From the NCBI RefSeq assembly GCF_905220565.1, contig NC_059410.1:1255501-1319500 (forward strand): 64,000 nucleotides of DNA. Direction: 5' to 3'. The notes under the pieces are model-generated. The model worked only from the letters and a program-made list of their open reading frames with translations. It searched no databases and was not told the origin of the DNA. This document shows positions 22,024-32,525 of this stretch, piece by piece; position 1 is the first letter of the stretch; every line of letters starts with the position of its first letter. The stretch is from Melitaea cinxia. Taxonomy: Eukaryota; Arthropoda; Insecta; Lepidoptera; Nymphalidae. The translations under genes and the position numbers were made by a program.

Positions 22024-22273
22024 CAAAATATGGAGCAGCCCGACTGGGGTAGTACCTCGACCTTACAGAAGATCACAGCAAAATAATACTGTTTTCAAGC
22101 AGTACTGTGTTCCTGTTGGTGAGTAAGGTGACCAGAGCTCCTGGGGGGATTGGGGATTGGGTCGGCAACGCGCTTGCGATGCTTCTGGTGTTGCAGGTGT
22201 CTATAAGCTACGGTAATCGCTTACCATCAGGTGAGCCGTACGCTTGTTTGCCGACCTAGTGACATAAAAAAAA
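22024..22273 (+). repeat. SINE-like family C copy
   Basis: Landmarks in order are 'gcagcccgactggggtagtacctcgaccttacagaagatcacagc', 'gagtaaggtgaccagagctcctgggggg', 'ggcaacgcgcttgcgatgcttctggtgttgcagg', 'gtaatcgcttaccatcaggtgagccgtacgcttgtttgccgacctagtg' and an A-run. The A-run marks the 3' end. No pol III boxes were recognised, so its class is uncertain. Confidence 0.85.
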
Positions 22274-22664
22274 TCGACATTTAAAAAGTTAATAGTCAAA
22301 AAGACAAACGAATTTGTAAAGTAAGACTTCTTTAGAAAAAAATTGTGCATCTGTTCTGACACGTGAGCTTATGAAATACTAAATATCTTGAGAAAAGTTA
22401 AATTAAATGAATAAAATAAAACTCTTAATTGAAAACATTAATTAACGCTTCTTAATCTTTTCATCATCAAATTCAATCATTAATATCAGTACAGTAAATG
22501 CAGCTATACTATGTATATCTATATCTTGCTAAAGCTAAAAGCGCTGTCAAGTATAGTGTCACTATTGTAGTTGTTAAACACGATCTCAATCCCCATAAGT
22601 TTTCATATCGTACCTTATATCTTAGAGAGTAAATTCCATTAATAAAAATACCGCATCCATCCCT

Positions 22665-22760
22665 TCTCAATCCGCGCCCCGGCCGCGACGGTAGTGTTGT
22701 CCCGGAAATTCCCGACTCCCCAATTAATTACCCAGACCCGTTCCCCGTCGATTTAACTTG
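22665..22760. promoter_or_regulatory. GC-rich, CpG-dense unique patch with kappaB-type site
   Basis: About 95 bp of high-GC sequence ('ccgcgccccggccgcgacgg') interrupts the AT-rich background. It contains GGAAATTCCC at 22704-22713, whose complement GGGAATTTCC fits the Rel/NF-kappaB consensus, and CAATTAATTA at 22721, a homeodomain-type core. It belongs to none of the repeat families here. An enhancer or promoter role is inference only. Confidence 0.3.
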
Positions 22761-23112
22761 TAAACGAGTGCATACTTCTGTTGAATTGCATCGCGATAAT
22801 TCTACCCGTTTATTAGTCTGAGATGTTGTGTGTTTTGATTTGTGGTGACGTGAGGGAATAAATTTGTGAATGTGTATAAAAAGTTGCACACACAATTATA
22901 GTGATTTTGGTAAGTTTTACAATTCAAATAAGGTTGTATTTTTTGTATGTACAGGTAAGGTATTGGGGGGTAGGTGTTCTTAGATAATCTTTTGTGTGTC
23001 TGAGATATTATGTGTGTCAATGAGGTGGGTTGATTTGTTATAATGTTTATTTTTAATGTTCATACTTCTATGGTGGTAAACATGTGAGCGTGGTAACTGG
23101 TTGTCGTAGCCT
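22761..23112. other. Unique DNA
   Basis: No gene or repeat copy is recognised. The sequence is rich in GTGTG/TGTG runs on the plus strand. Confidence 0.4.
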
Positions 23113-23525
23113 CTGCAGGCCTAGCATGCACGCCACGACAAAATTTTGTCGACCCCTTTTCTCGTATTATCTCTTTATATCTACAGTAGCTAACATGCGT
23201 GCACGCGATACTCTTCTCGTTACGTCAAGAAGAGATAATCATTAAATTTTAGTGATCTGTGATATTTATCTCTACGGAAGCTAACATGACATCGTAATTT
23301 TGTCGAATTTTGTCGTTTTAGGAAGAGAAACTTCTCGTCTTCAATATTATCGACGAGAAAGACGATAAATAAAAAATAAATAAAACCGGGTGCCTATTTT
23401 TTGTATACCATGGCGTTTCCCTATTATAATTATATAATTTCGGTATACGAAGAGCGGGAAATGCGAAAAGTCGAGTGAAGTGTGCCATATAATGACACAA
23501 AAAACGTATTTGCGCCCTGTTGCTT

Positions 23526-23940
23526 CTTATTCTAAATAATAATAATAATAATAATACTTTATTTTAGACCAAAGTATAAGTCCATATTGGGTTAGTACAA
23601 CAAGACAAGACAACATTCAGAATAAAAAACAAAACAAAATTATGTTAAAAAAATCAATAACTAAAAATAAAATTAAATAGAATAAAAGTAAAATCAATAA
23701 TCAAAAAAAAAATCAAAAATTCAAAAAATTTTAAAAATTAAAAAAAAAAAAAAAAAAAAAACAAACAAACAATGCGTGATAGAATTACAATTATCTAATG
23801 TGCGACAAGATATAAAGCACAACACGAGCATATTGTTTTACATATATAATTAAATTCATTTACTTACGCCGTTTTATTTTCCATATTAGAGTTTTTTAAA
23901 TTAGATATACACTTTTTATCTTAGCCAAAAGGCCGAGAAC
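23526..23940 (-). mobile_element. U2-headed retrocopy with (ATT)n tail
   Basis: On the minus strand the insert starts with a U2 snRNA 5' sequence, runs through ~300 bp of A/T-rich DNA including a poly(T) run, and ends 'aaataaagtattattattatt', a polyadenylation-like signal and trinucleotide tail as in the L2-like LINE tails. The order of snRNA 5' end then LINE-like 3' end is what template switching during target-primed reverse transcription produces. No convincing TSD was found. Confidence 0.45.
23881..23939 (-). pseudogene. U2 snRNA pseudogene, 5' fragment
   Basis: The minus strand reads 'ttCTCGGCCTTTTGGCTAAG' then 'ataaaaagtgta.tatct...ctaatatgg'. The first ~22 nt match the invariant 5' end of U2 snRNA (branch-point-region hairpin). 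The following bases match with gaps, and the branch-recognition region is lost. No snRNA promoter was recognised. A functional U2 gene would be ~190 nt, so this is a fragment. Confidence 0.75.
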
Positions 23941-24199
23941 ATTTTTAAATAAAACATGTGTCACTCGTTTGAAATTGGTCAATAACCTTGTAAATTCAAC
24001 TTTACGACATAAGAAATAAGAATGATATTCAGTTGTGATTATGGTTGATAATGTTTCTCTACTCGACAAGGCGAAGTCTTCGGAAGAGAATTTTGTCTCT
24101 CGTAGTGCGCATGTTAGGGTAATCGAGAAAATACTCGATGTAGACATAATCTTTCTCTCTCGTCAAGAGATATCTCGTTGTATGCATGCTAGGCCGGCA

Positions 24200-24345
24200 G
24201 GTCACTAGTAATACCTGGAGCATCACACTTGTGTCGCTGACCCTACTGTCACTGTCAACTCAGCATGTCATCGGGGATTCTAGCTCCCTTACTCACGACA
24301 CCAACAGTATTTGACAGTAGTTTTACTTAGTTTTGATATTCTGTT
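24200..24345 (-). repeat. Degenerate SINE family C-like fragment
   Basis: 'cctggagcatcacacttgtgtcgctgaccctact' and 'agctcccttactcacgacacc' follow the family-C order with many differences. Confidence 0.4.
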
Positions 24346-24454
24346 CGCTTGAAGTTTTTTCTTAATCGGGCGGTTTCAAATTTTAAGCAATATATTGTCT
24401 TCTGTGGTCTATTTCAATAAAGTCATAGCATTTCGTATGCATACATATAAGTTA

Positions 24455-24640
24455 CTAGCAGTAACCACGGTTTCATCCGCGTTAATTTGAATGAAAAGTA
24501 GCCTATATTATAGTCCTTGCTCCGTAAATGGGCTATCCAATACAAAAAGAAATCGAACCAATATATAGTTCTGAGATAATCTCGTTTAAACTTACAAATA
24601 AACTTTTCAGCTTTATAACATTAGTATAGATTTTAGTAGG
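24455..24640 (-). repeat. Helitron-like family G copy
   Basis: It starts A/ctagcagtaaccacggtttcatccgcgtt (complement of a CTAG end) and contains 'ctccgtaaatgggctatccaatac', shared with 8.97 and 53.35 kb. Confidence 0.5.
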
Positions 24641-24874
24641 ATAATAAATCTTAATATCGTTTAATAATAATTAATAAAAATGTTTTTTAAGTAAAGTTAT
24701 AAATACTCTTGTCTCATAATTTTACGTTACATATGTAATAATAATTGTGTATGATTATGTAAAAAAACACACTATGAGGTACATCTGTTTGATTTCATAG
24801 TATTATTCTACTCATATTTTACATTGAGAAATTGTACTTTGTGGTATTGTAAATGTAACTACAGCGATCAATAT

Positions 24875-25081
24875 CAGGGGTGTCAAACTCAATTTTGCAG
24901 AGGGCCATATATTGAAAATAGAATGTGGAGGCGGGTCAGACTTAAATAAAAAATATGTACTGAATTATTATAACATTTTATACCGTAGAGGAACCGAGAA
25001 GTCATGACTCTTATTTCTGTGACACGTTGCGATCGTGGGTCATGTTGATACGGCCCGCGGGCCGTATCTTTGTCATCCCTG
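24875..25081. mobile_element. hAT-like MITE
   Basis: The ends are caggggtgtcaaact and, on the complement, cagggatgacaaaga, with CAG...CTG termini and a 'gggccatat'/'gggccgtat' subterminal match. The interior palindrome 'acggcccgcgggccgt' is notable. The flanks do not show a convincing 8-bp duplication, so the copy is probably old. Confidence 0.65.
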
Positions 25082-25157
25082 ATGTACGCGTTACGTGTTG
25101 CGATTACCACTTCTACGTATGTGTATATATTACACATTGAAAACTTGCACAGTCATG

Positions 25158-25390
25158 TTTTTTTATACTAGGTCGGCAAACAAGCGCACGGCTCACTTGA
25201 TTGCAAGCGATTATCGTAGCTTATAGACGTCTGCAACACCAAAAGCATCGCAAGCGCGCTGTCAACCCTGTCCCCATTTCCCCCAGGAGCTCTAGTCACA
25301 TTACTCATCACAGAAATACAACACTGCGTGACAGCAGTTTCATTTAACTGTGATCATCTGTAAGATTGAGGTACTTTCCCTACCTCAGTA
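25158..25390 (-). repeat. SINE-like family C copy
   Basis: A T-run is followed by 'actaggtcggcaaacaagcgcacggctcac' and the family continues to 'ttccctacctcagtaaaa'. Confidence 0.85.
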
Positions 25391-25461
25391 AAACCGTACC
25401 GTACTGTAGTAACTGTAGTACTAAAATACTTCAAATATTATTTATTCATTATCATGCTATG

Positions 25462-25634
25462 GTGGCTCCGCACGTATCGACTCGTCGTTCCCGTGGGCAT
25501 AGCCAGTGAGGTCGAGAGGGTGCCGCAGAATTTAGGCAACTCTGCGTTTTCCTGAAGAGTGTCCTAGGCGACACAGTGTCTATCTGACACTGTCTAAATC
25601 GTCTGCAATAGACGGACTAAGGCCAGTGATGTTG
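25462..25634 (+). mobile_element. Retroelement family E, 5'-truncated, perfect TSD
   Basis: The 3' part of family E ('cgtatcgactcgtcgttcccgtggg' to 'gcaatagacggactaaggccagtgatg') is flanked by atcatgctatg at 25451-25461 and 25635-25645. The longer copy at 32.69-33.11 kb shows the missing 5' part. Confidence 0.9.
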
Positions 25635-26198
25635 ATCATGCTATGACTATTATATAACATTCTATTTGTGAAATTTCATCTGTCATCATTTTTTTGTTCG
25701 TTTAGTTTCGAAGCTAACTGCACTGCATTATGCACGTGCAGAAACTCTTTGAATAATAACAAAACCAAGATTTTTTCACGTAATAATAATAAGGCTAATA
25801 TTATAATATTTCATTACGTAGCATATGAACATGTATAGCTTTTTAATTTAAAAACAAAACATAGAAAACTGCATCTCACGTGAGATAAAAAAAAAAATAT
25901 TTAAAAATTTTAATTTAACCAGCCCGTCGTACGTTTTATTACTAAAATATCACGTTACATAGCAAAAGTATAATATTTTCGTAAAGTAACTAAAACAAGA
26001 AGCGCCGTGTTAGCCTGACGCAGTCGAGACTCGTTTAATTTTCCCCAGTGGTTCATAAAATTCACAACATTCATAATAAATCACATTAACTCCCTCAAGT
26101 ACGTAAACAGCTTTTACGAACATGAAAAAAAAAACTATCATGAGTTCTTACAAACGAAGGAAAACGAAACTATTTAATTTTAATAGTTAAACATTGGC

Positions 26199-26365
26199 GA
26201 CGCGTTGGCGCAACGGTCATAACACTGGCTGTTGTGTGGGCGGTCGCGAGTTCGATTCCTGCTCACGACGTTTGTCGTGGTCTGAGCGTTGTGTATTGTG
26301 TGTATTTCCGGACCCCCAACACAGGCGAAAATTTTACTAATTCGTTGAGTGTAAAGCGTTTATTA
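26199..26365 (+). mobile_element. tRNA-derived SINE, family A
   Basis: The A box 'tggcgcaacggt' and B box 'gagttcgattcct' are spaced as in a tRNA, followed by 'cgtttgtcgtggtctgagcgttgtgtattgtgtgtatttccgg'. The same body lies inverted at 61.43-61.60 kb. Confidence 0.75.
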
Positions 26366-26879
26366 ATTATTTATTATTCTTGAAACGTGACTCAGAAGTA
26401 GTTTAAAGATAGTAAAAGTCCGCTAAGAACGGATTTTGTGACGGTAGCGGATTATTGTGGTCTTAGGGCTCGAGAAAGTTTGCATAATATTCCTTTATTC
26501 TTTGAGCTTGATATTTGGCAGGAAGAAAAGAAGAAGGGGGAGGAAGAAAATTGACTGGCTGATACCCATTCTTATTTTCTTACTAAATATTCCTAAGTAA
26601 ATATTACATCCTGACTTGGTACCTGAAGCAAATGCGCAACCCTGTAGTAGAAAGCAGCGTTAGTGCTATATGCGCAAACAGTAAAGGTAACAGGACAAAA
26701 AAGTATAGATGAACAGAATGAATTCGTTAAATAACAATACTCTTCATTTATTATTTATTTTAAATTAAAAATATAAGAATTTAGAGAGTCACTGAAAATA
26801 AGTTACGAAGTAGACAACTGATATTCCTTTTCGGGGACATTATACTAGCTTGTCTTTTCTTTTGGTTACTATTTACTGT

Positions 26880-26910
26880 TTGTTTTTCTTTCTTTCTCTC
26901 TTTCTTTATT

Positions 26911-26942
<32 letters not shown>

Positions 26943-26943
26943 T
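26880..26943. repeat. (TTTC)n microsatellite
   Basis: A run of TTTC with minor interruptions. The Lys/Glu-rich minus-strand frame over it is an artefact of the repeat. Confidence 0.9.
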
Positions 26944-27227
26944 TGTCGGTTCATGAATAAATTCATATTATTATTTTTATTAAACATTTATCACACTAAT
27001 GTAAGCTTCTCAGTCCAGCTTTGAATTTCAATATTCAATTTAAGTTAAACTAATTGAGATACTTCGGTTCTGATAAAGACTTTGTTTGAGTTCCCAATTT
27101 TACATAATAATTGTTTGGGAAATGTTTTCATCGTTCTACGGACGGTTTTAATTATCTAACTGACTCTGGTTATACTTTCTAAATTAGGATGTTGATATTT
27201 TATTTCCAAATTAAGTACGATACGATA

Positions 27228-27335
27228 CGGTCCAGCCTGTTACATCCCACAGCTGGGCATTGGCTTTCTTCATAAGGATAAGGGATAAGGATAAGGGTCG
27301 TAGCTTAATCTATCACGCTGTGTGATGGCTTTAAC
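27228..27335 (-). repeat. SINE family B tail fragment
   Basis: 'ccagcctgttacatcccacagctgggcattgg...agcttaatctatcacgctg' with an inserted 'aaggataagggat' duplication. Confidence 0.55.
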
Positions 27336-27339
27336 GCCG

Positions 27340-28340
27340 ACGATTGCGTTTTGATACACGCTCGACGCAAATATTTGCTTTAGTACAAATACTTATGTCT
27401 TGTCTCGATGTATCGCAAATAGTTGTTAGTCCAAGTTGTTACTATAGACGCTTTGCAATTGTTACAGACATGTCTTTGGCTAACATTGGGACATTTACGT
27501 AATTTAAATGGCGCTTATATCACCAATATAATAACAAACTATTGATGTAGTACCAATTCAGCAGTGTCAACAAAATCTGTCTCAGATAGAAACAAGCACT
27601 TTAAAAAAAAAAACTTAAAATTTTAACGTTTATAATTACCTTCGATCATAATTTAACTGTCATTATATAAAAAAAAAAAAAAAAAAAAACTTACAAATAT
27701 GCCTAATTGCGTACGTAGCCAAATGACCTATAATATATATTTTAACAATATAAAAACTTCTTGAACTTATAACTTTTTATCTAGATTCGCCTCTAATAAA
27801 AACTAAGTATGGCAATTTATAAAAGAAACCCTAAGTGAATATAATTAAGCACACTGAAAAGCTCTCATATAAAATATCAAGTAAACGAATAAAAATCGTA
27901 TAAAAACACTCAGTGCTTTTAAATTCATTTCAATGTCGACTCCATTAGTTCCTTAAGCGCATTAAAGTGAAACTCTGATATTAAGCTTGCATTAATTGTG
28001 AATTAGAATTGGGGAATTACCGCTATTTGTTACAGTTGTTTAGGAGATTTGTTGCTGTGTTTGTTGTGTTAAATTAGCCCGACTCTGTGCCCGCAACTTC
28101 ATCTGTAAACTTCTAATATCGTTTTGCTAATGACTGAGCAACGAATAACTTGTGTTTGGTGGAAGGACATTATGAAGTGAGGAACAATTTAAATAGATAT
28201 TTCGGTCCAGTGATCACTGCAATTGGCTGATGAGTTTCTATTAGTGTTCTACGTCTGTCTGTACACGACTAATATTTTAAGTTACACAGAAGTGTCTAAA
28301 AATATGTTAGTTTTTGTGTTCAAGATTGTGATTCTATTGA
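27340..28340. other. Unique AT-rich DNA
   Basis: No gene or repeat copy is seen apart from A-runs at 27602 and 27669. Confidence 0.4.
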
Positions 28341-28343
28341 AGA

Positions 28344-28570
28344 CTAGCTGAGCCCGCGACTTCGTCCGTGTTCAGTTTGCCGTTATAAAATATTGAAAAA
28401 ATTAAAATAAAAGTAGCCTAAATTACCCCTTTATTACATCAGCCATCTGCCAGTAAAAGTTCCATAAAAATCAGTCCAGCCGTTTCAAAGATTAGCCGGA
28501 ACAGACAGACAGATAAATAGACAGACAGACAGACAAAAATTGTAAAAAATGTTATTTTGGTATATGTACC
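28344..28570 (-). mobile_element. Helitron-like family F copy
   Basis: It starts A/ctagctgagcccgcgacttcgtccgtg; the complement ends in a small GC stem-loop followed by CTAG/T. The body 'taaaagtagcctaaattacc...cagccatctgccagt...ccgtttcaaagattagccgga' precedes a (GACA)n stretch and 'atgttattttggtatatgtacc'. Copies at 44.05 and 56.24 kb share all parts. Confidence 0.55.
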
Positions 28571-29400
28571 TTAATATGTGTATGCGCACAATGTAAATTA
28601 TAAAGCATGTAGTGCGTTATAAAATTAATGGAGAATGTAGAAAAAAAAGCATAAAAAAAACATAGTCGTAAATGATTATTCTAGTTATTATTATTTAATT
28701 TAATTCTAATAATTATACTAATTATTATTATTATATAATTATATATATCTCTCACGATCAGTTTTGGACTCACCATCGAAATAAAGAAAATAAGCTTTAG
28801 TTCGTAATTTGAATGTAATGTTGAAAATAATACGCCTCAACACTTGTAAATTAAAAATTAAATAAAAAAAGGCATGGGCACTCAAGAGCCTATGGATGTT
28901 AAAATTTAAATAAAAAAATAAATAAAAAATATGTGTATGCGTATGCGTAATAGGTTAAGTTTGGAAATATGTTTTGTAAACATTATTATTATTTAAAAAA
29001 ATAACTAAACCTTATTTTAATTAGTTTTAAATAGAAAGTTGGTACATTTATCTGAAATATATAATTCAGAGCCGAACTAGAGACATTTGTTAACTGTAAC
29101 TAATTATCGTAGAAACTGTAGCTGTAGCAAATGTAAGCGCTTTTTTCTTCCCCATTTGTATCAATCAAAAATCGTAAGAATGACTTGTTGACTTTATCGT
29201 ATGTTATTATCCACTTATTTGAATCTGAAACCCTTTATCCAAGCCCTTTGGAAGTTCTGTAATGGTTGAGAAAAAGTACAAAGAAATCGTGACGAACTCC
29301 TTTCATCCCGTTTGATTTATGAAGATGTCTTTGAAGGCAGGTTAGGGAAAAAATTCATAGGAAATTATATGTAATATGTAGAAAAGGTTCAAATTAAAGG
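28571..29400. other. Unique AT-rich DNA
   Basis: No gene or repeat copy is seen. Confidence 0.4.
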
Positions 29401-29470
29401 GCTGGTGCTTCCGGTTTTTTCATGTCAACAGTTTGACAATTATATTCAACCTGTTTATTTTATCTATTTT

Positions 29471-29617
29471 CCTCGCCTTATTGCCTCCACTGGTGACAAG
29501 AGGGCTGGTGCGTTTTTTTTTGCCTATAGAATCGGCATGGCGATTCAACGGGGAAATTCTGCCAGTATTCGTGGCACAATTCCACGCGGACGTGATTTGT
29601 ACCATAACTATCTGTAA
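29471..29617 (+). pseudogene. LINE ORF2 C-terminus (family 1)
   Basis: The frame reads L-I-A-S-T-G-D-K-R-A-G-A-F, then I-G-M-A-I-Q-R-G-N-S-A-S-I, and closes with G-T-I-P-R-G-R-D-L and a stop. Lepidopteran non-LTR retrotransposon polyproteins end with TGD.RAG.F...(R)I..AIQRGNAASILGTIPRG, so this is most likely such a C-terminus. The domain core is missing. The 3' flank 'taaatatttagttcttaa.ttgtgaattgta' is shared with 31.65 kb, confirming two copies of one element. Confidence 0.6.
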
Positions 29618-29659
29618 ATATTTAGTTCTTAATTTGTGAATTGTAGATATGTGTTATAT

Positions 29660-30238
29660 TTCATATTTTATTTGATAATGCGGTATGTTTAATGTTGTTC
29701 AGTTTCTTGTGGTTCAGTGGTTTTGTCAGTATATTGTGTAAAGATATGGTAGGTAAATATTAACATTTCCTTTTCTTCATGAATTTAAGATTTTTATAAT
29801 GTTTGCATGATGTGTTTTTAAATGCCCCCTACAAAGAAATTCTGTATCATCCTAGGAGACGTTTCTGTTGTAAACAAAAATTTGTAACCGACCAAAGTTA
29901 TATCTTCTTTTTAAATGTTTTTATAAAAGTATTTTTGTTATTATATTACCTAATTTAAACACTTTCAAAATAAGTTTAGAAATCATATTGTAATTACAAG
30001 AAAATAATTTTCTTGTTTCAAACATTTAATGTATTTTAGGTTTTAATTTATTCGTAAAACTTTAGTTAGATCATAGTTTTAATAAACACTGCTCCAAATA
30101 TTTCGTTCAGTTCGTGTTTTATTATTAACTAGCTGTTCATCGTGGGTTTATTCATTCGATATCACATTCTATATAAATTTTACGTCATAAACAAGGTTCT
30201 TTGCAAACCTAAAAATTGCTACTTAGCAATAAGATTTA
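29660..30238. other. Unique AT-rich DNA
   Basis: No gene or repeat copy is seen. Confidence 0.4.
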
Positions 30239-30490
30239 ACTGAGGTAGGGAACAGCAGGAAATGTCCTGCGCAAAATATGGAACAGCCTGTCTGGGTAAG
30301 TACCTCGAATTGAAAGAAGATCACAGCTAAATAATATTGCTTTCAGGCTGTGTTGTATCTATGTGGTTAGTAAGGTACCTCCTGGGGGGGATTGGAGGTA
30401 GAGTCGTCAACAGACTTGCGACGCTTGTAGTGTTACAGGCATCTGGATGGCATAAGATAAGGTAATCGTTTGCCATCAGGTGAGTCTTGT
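30239..30490 (+). repeat. SINE-like family C copy
   Basis: It starts 'aactgaggtagggaacagcaggaaatgtcctgc' and runs to 'gtaatcgtttgccatcaggtgagt', where the 3' end is diverged. Confidence 0.85.
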
Positions 30491-30721
30491 ATGTGATTTC
30501 TTTAAAAATGATGTAAAAAAAGTATAACGTTTCTATATAACTATAACTAAACTCTAGTTCCTATATCCAAAACAATTCGTATTGCCTACAAACCATTCAT
30601 TGATATGTCATTTTCAATAGTAAAACACAGATTCCCCGAACATATGAACCAGCCTTCAATCAACTAACCACATTACCTAGTTTTTTTTCTCTATTTGTAG
30701 AAGCTTTGGTCGGCAAAAAAA

Positions 30722-30928
30722 TTACTGTACTCTTAAAATAATTAACTTTGAAAACATACAACACATTTTGATCGTTAGTTTTGATATAGGATTAGAAATA
30801 ATCGAATCACAAGTTCCCACACATCTAAAATTTATACCAATTTCTTCTTCCAAATCTCTGCGTTCGGCTCCGATCTTAGCACACTCGACTACGTCTGGTA
30901 CACATCTTTCTCTCATTCTCGAGCACAT
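30722..30928 (-). other. Unplaced Cys-rich coding-like frame
   Basis: Sixty-eight codons contain C-S-R-M-R-E-R-C-V-P-D-V-V-E-C and C-V-G-T-C-D-S, seven cysteines in all. The composition is less AT-biased than the neighbourhood and no repeat family covers it. The opposite strand is also open for 65 codons, which weakens the case. I recognise no family, signal peptide or splice sites. It could be one exon of a host gene or chance. Confidence 0.25.
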
Positions 30929-30959
30929 TACTAGGTTTCCATTTCAACCTTCAGACGTC

Positions 30960-31290
30960 AAGTGACCGAACAAGTTCCAACATATCGTAATCCGTGGCAT
31001 TTTAATCGCAGAACATATGAAGTGAATTAATCATGAACGTCAAATCCGTGCCAAGTGCCAAGTGCCAAGTGCATGCAGGTGCGTGTATTTAATGCCGGCA
31101 TTACATATAACAAAGCTCACTCGCTAATAAAGCGACGATGCTGTATTACCGAGCATCGTAGCCGTGCAAATTAATCAAACTGAAACATTCATGCCAACAC
31201 ATGCCATGAAATTGTAATGAACCCGTATTGGTGTGTGGTATTTGTTATAGGTGCCAGCGGGTTATTTGTGAGCGATTTAATTTATGTGTG
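30960..31290. promoter_or_regulatory. Unique regulatory-looking block
   Basis: This non-repeat stretch has balanced composition, a triple direct repeat gtgccaa (31047-31067), an 8-bp hairpin acgatgct...agcatcgt (31135-31159) and several ATTA/TAAT cores. Such a mix is typical of conserved non-coding DNA, but nothing proves function. Confidence 0.2.
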
Positions 31291-31569
31291 TGTACCAAAT
31301 ATGGCCGTAAGGCTAACATATATAAATATACAATCTATTTTAAATATTTTTATTCGCAACGATATTTCTGTGATAACAAATATGCGCAATTAATTGATTT
31401 TTAGCTAAATAATACAAATAAATCAAATGTCACATATGACCATATATAAACGTCATTACGTTAGTTAATTGGACTAAAATAGTTTTTATGCAATAATCCA
31501 CCTAATATTATTGTTGAAGCACACAGTTGCAATCGATTTAAAAAATATTCAAAAAATAATTCACATATC

Positions 31570-31653
31570 GGCATAGCGATTCAACGGGGAAATGCTACCA
31601 GCATTCTTGGCACAATTCCACGCGGACATGATTTATACCAAAACTATCTGTAA
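31570..31653 (+). pseudogene. LINE ORF2 C-terminus (family 1, second copy)
   Basis: Twenty-seven codons read G-I-A-I-Q-R-G-N-A-T-S-I-L-G-T-I-P-R-G and end Y-Q-N-Y-L-stop, cleaner than the first copy at 29.5 kb. The insertion is 5'-truncated, leaving about 80 bp of coding and the 3' UTR. Confidence 0.7.
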
Positions 31654-31699
31654 ATATTTAGTTCTTAAGTTGTGAATTGTAAATATGTATAATATTTAA

Positions 31700-32365
31700 T
31701 AAATTAATATAATATATTTCATAAAATAATATTCTTATTTTTATTCACATAACTCAAAAAAAATAATAATTTCGATAAAATCGCTACCTCTCATTCCATA
31801 AACAATAATTTCACACAGCCTTAGACACGGGACGCGTAAAACAATACGGTTTACAGCGGAATGCCTTTGTCTTAGGAACAATTAGTATAGAGAAATTGCT
31901 TTTGACCCGCTCGAATTTAATAATTATGTTTACATATACATACATAATTATATATTGCGCCTCTAGTGCCTTATATTTCAAACAACAATAATTATGATTA
32001 TTGCTTATCTTTCTTATCTTTTCGTTTAAAACCTTACTTTCATTAATAAAAGTATAAAATTAAATTTGATAAAAGTATATAATTTCTGAAATAATATTTG
32101 CGTATCTGCGTCTCTATCGTGTGGTCTTTGTACTTAATATGTTCAAATTAACATGGGTTTGAATGGATTAAAACAGCCCGCTTTTGAGCAAAGTACCCAC
32201 ACAGCCACATTCTCTGCTTTGTATTAAAGAAGTGACTCTTCTTTTCAGATTAATATATGTGCAGTTGAGCAGTTCTACAGCGCAGTTGTGTGTTGGTATA
32301 CGTATGCTCATACACCACATATGTATATGTATGTAAGAAATATTTATGAATTCATTAAATATCAA
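31700..32365. other. Unique AT-rich DNA
   Basis: No gene or repeat copy is seen. Confidence 0.4.
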
Positions 32366-32367
32366 TT

Positions 32368-32450
32368 CACTAAAACTGCTCCAATGCGAGTTGTCAGATA
32401 TATTTCCTACTATGAGCAACGACTGTTATCAGGTGTACATGATAATATGA
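32368..32450 (-). repeat. SINE family B internal fragment
   Basis: 'ctgctccaatgcgagttgtcagatatatttcctactatgagcaacgac...caggtgtacatgataa' is the middle of family B in reverse. Confidence 0.65.
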
Positions 32451-32525
32451 ATTCATTAAATAAAAATTCCTTTGATGTTATTTGTATGGGTTTTTGATTA
32501 TTTATGTTATCGATGTTGGGTTACG

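Larger units (their letters stand above)
23113..24200. mobile_element. 1.1-kb inverted-repeat element, interrupted
   Basis: The ends are CTGCAGGCCTAGCATGCA (23113-23130) and, on the complement, CTGCCGGCCTAGCATGCA (24183-24200), 17 of 18 identical. Subterminal 'ctaacatgcg' words and repeated 'cgagaa/ctctcg' blocks fill both arms. No clear target duplication is visible and no transposase is recognised. A U2-headed retrocopy occupies 23526-23940. A non-autonomous DNA transposon is the simplest reading. Confidence 0.6.

Noticed and set aside
26781..26987. Lys/Glu-rich small protein
   Set aside because: Translation of a (TTTC)n microsatellite.
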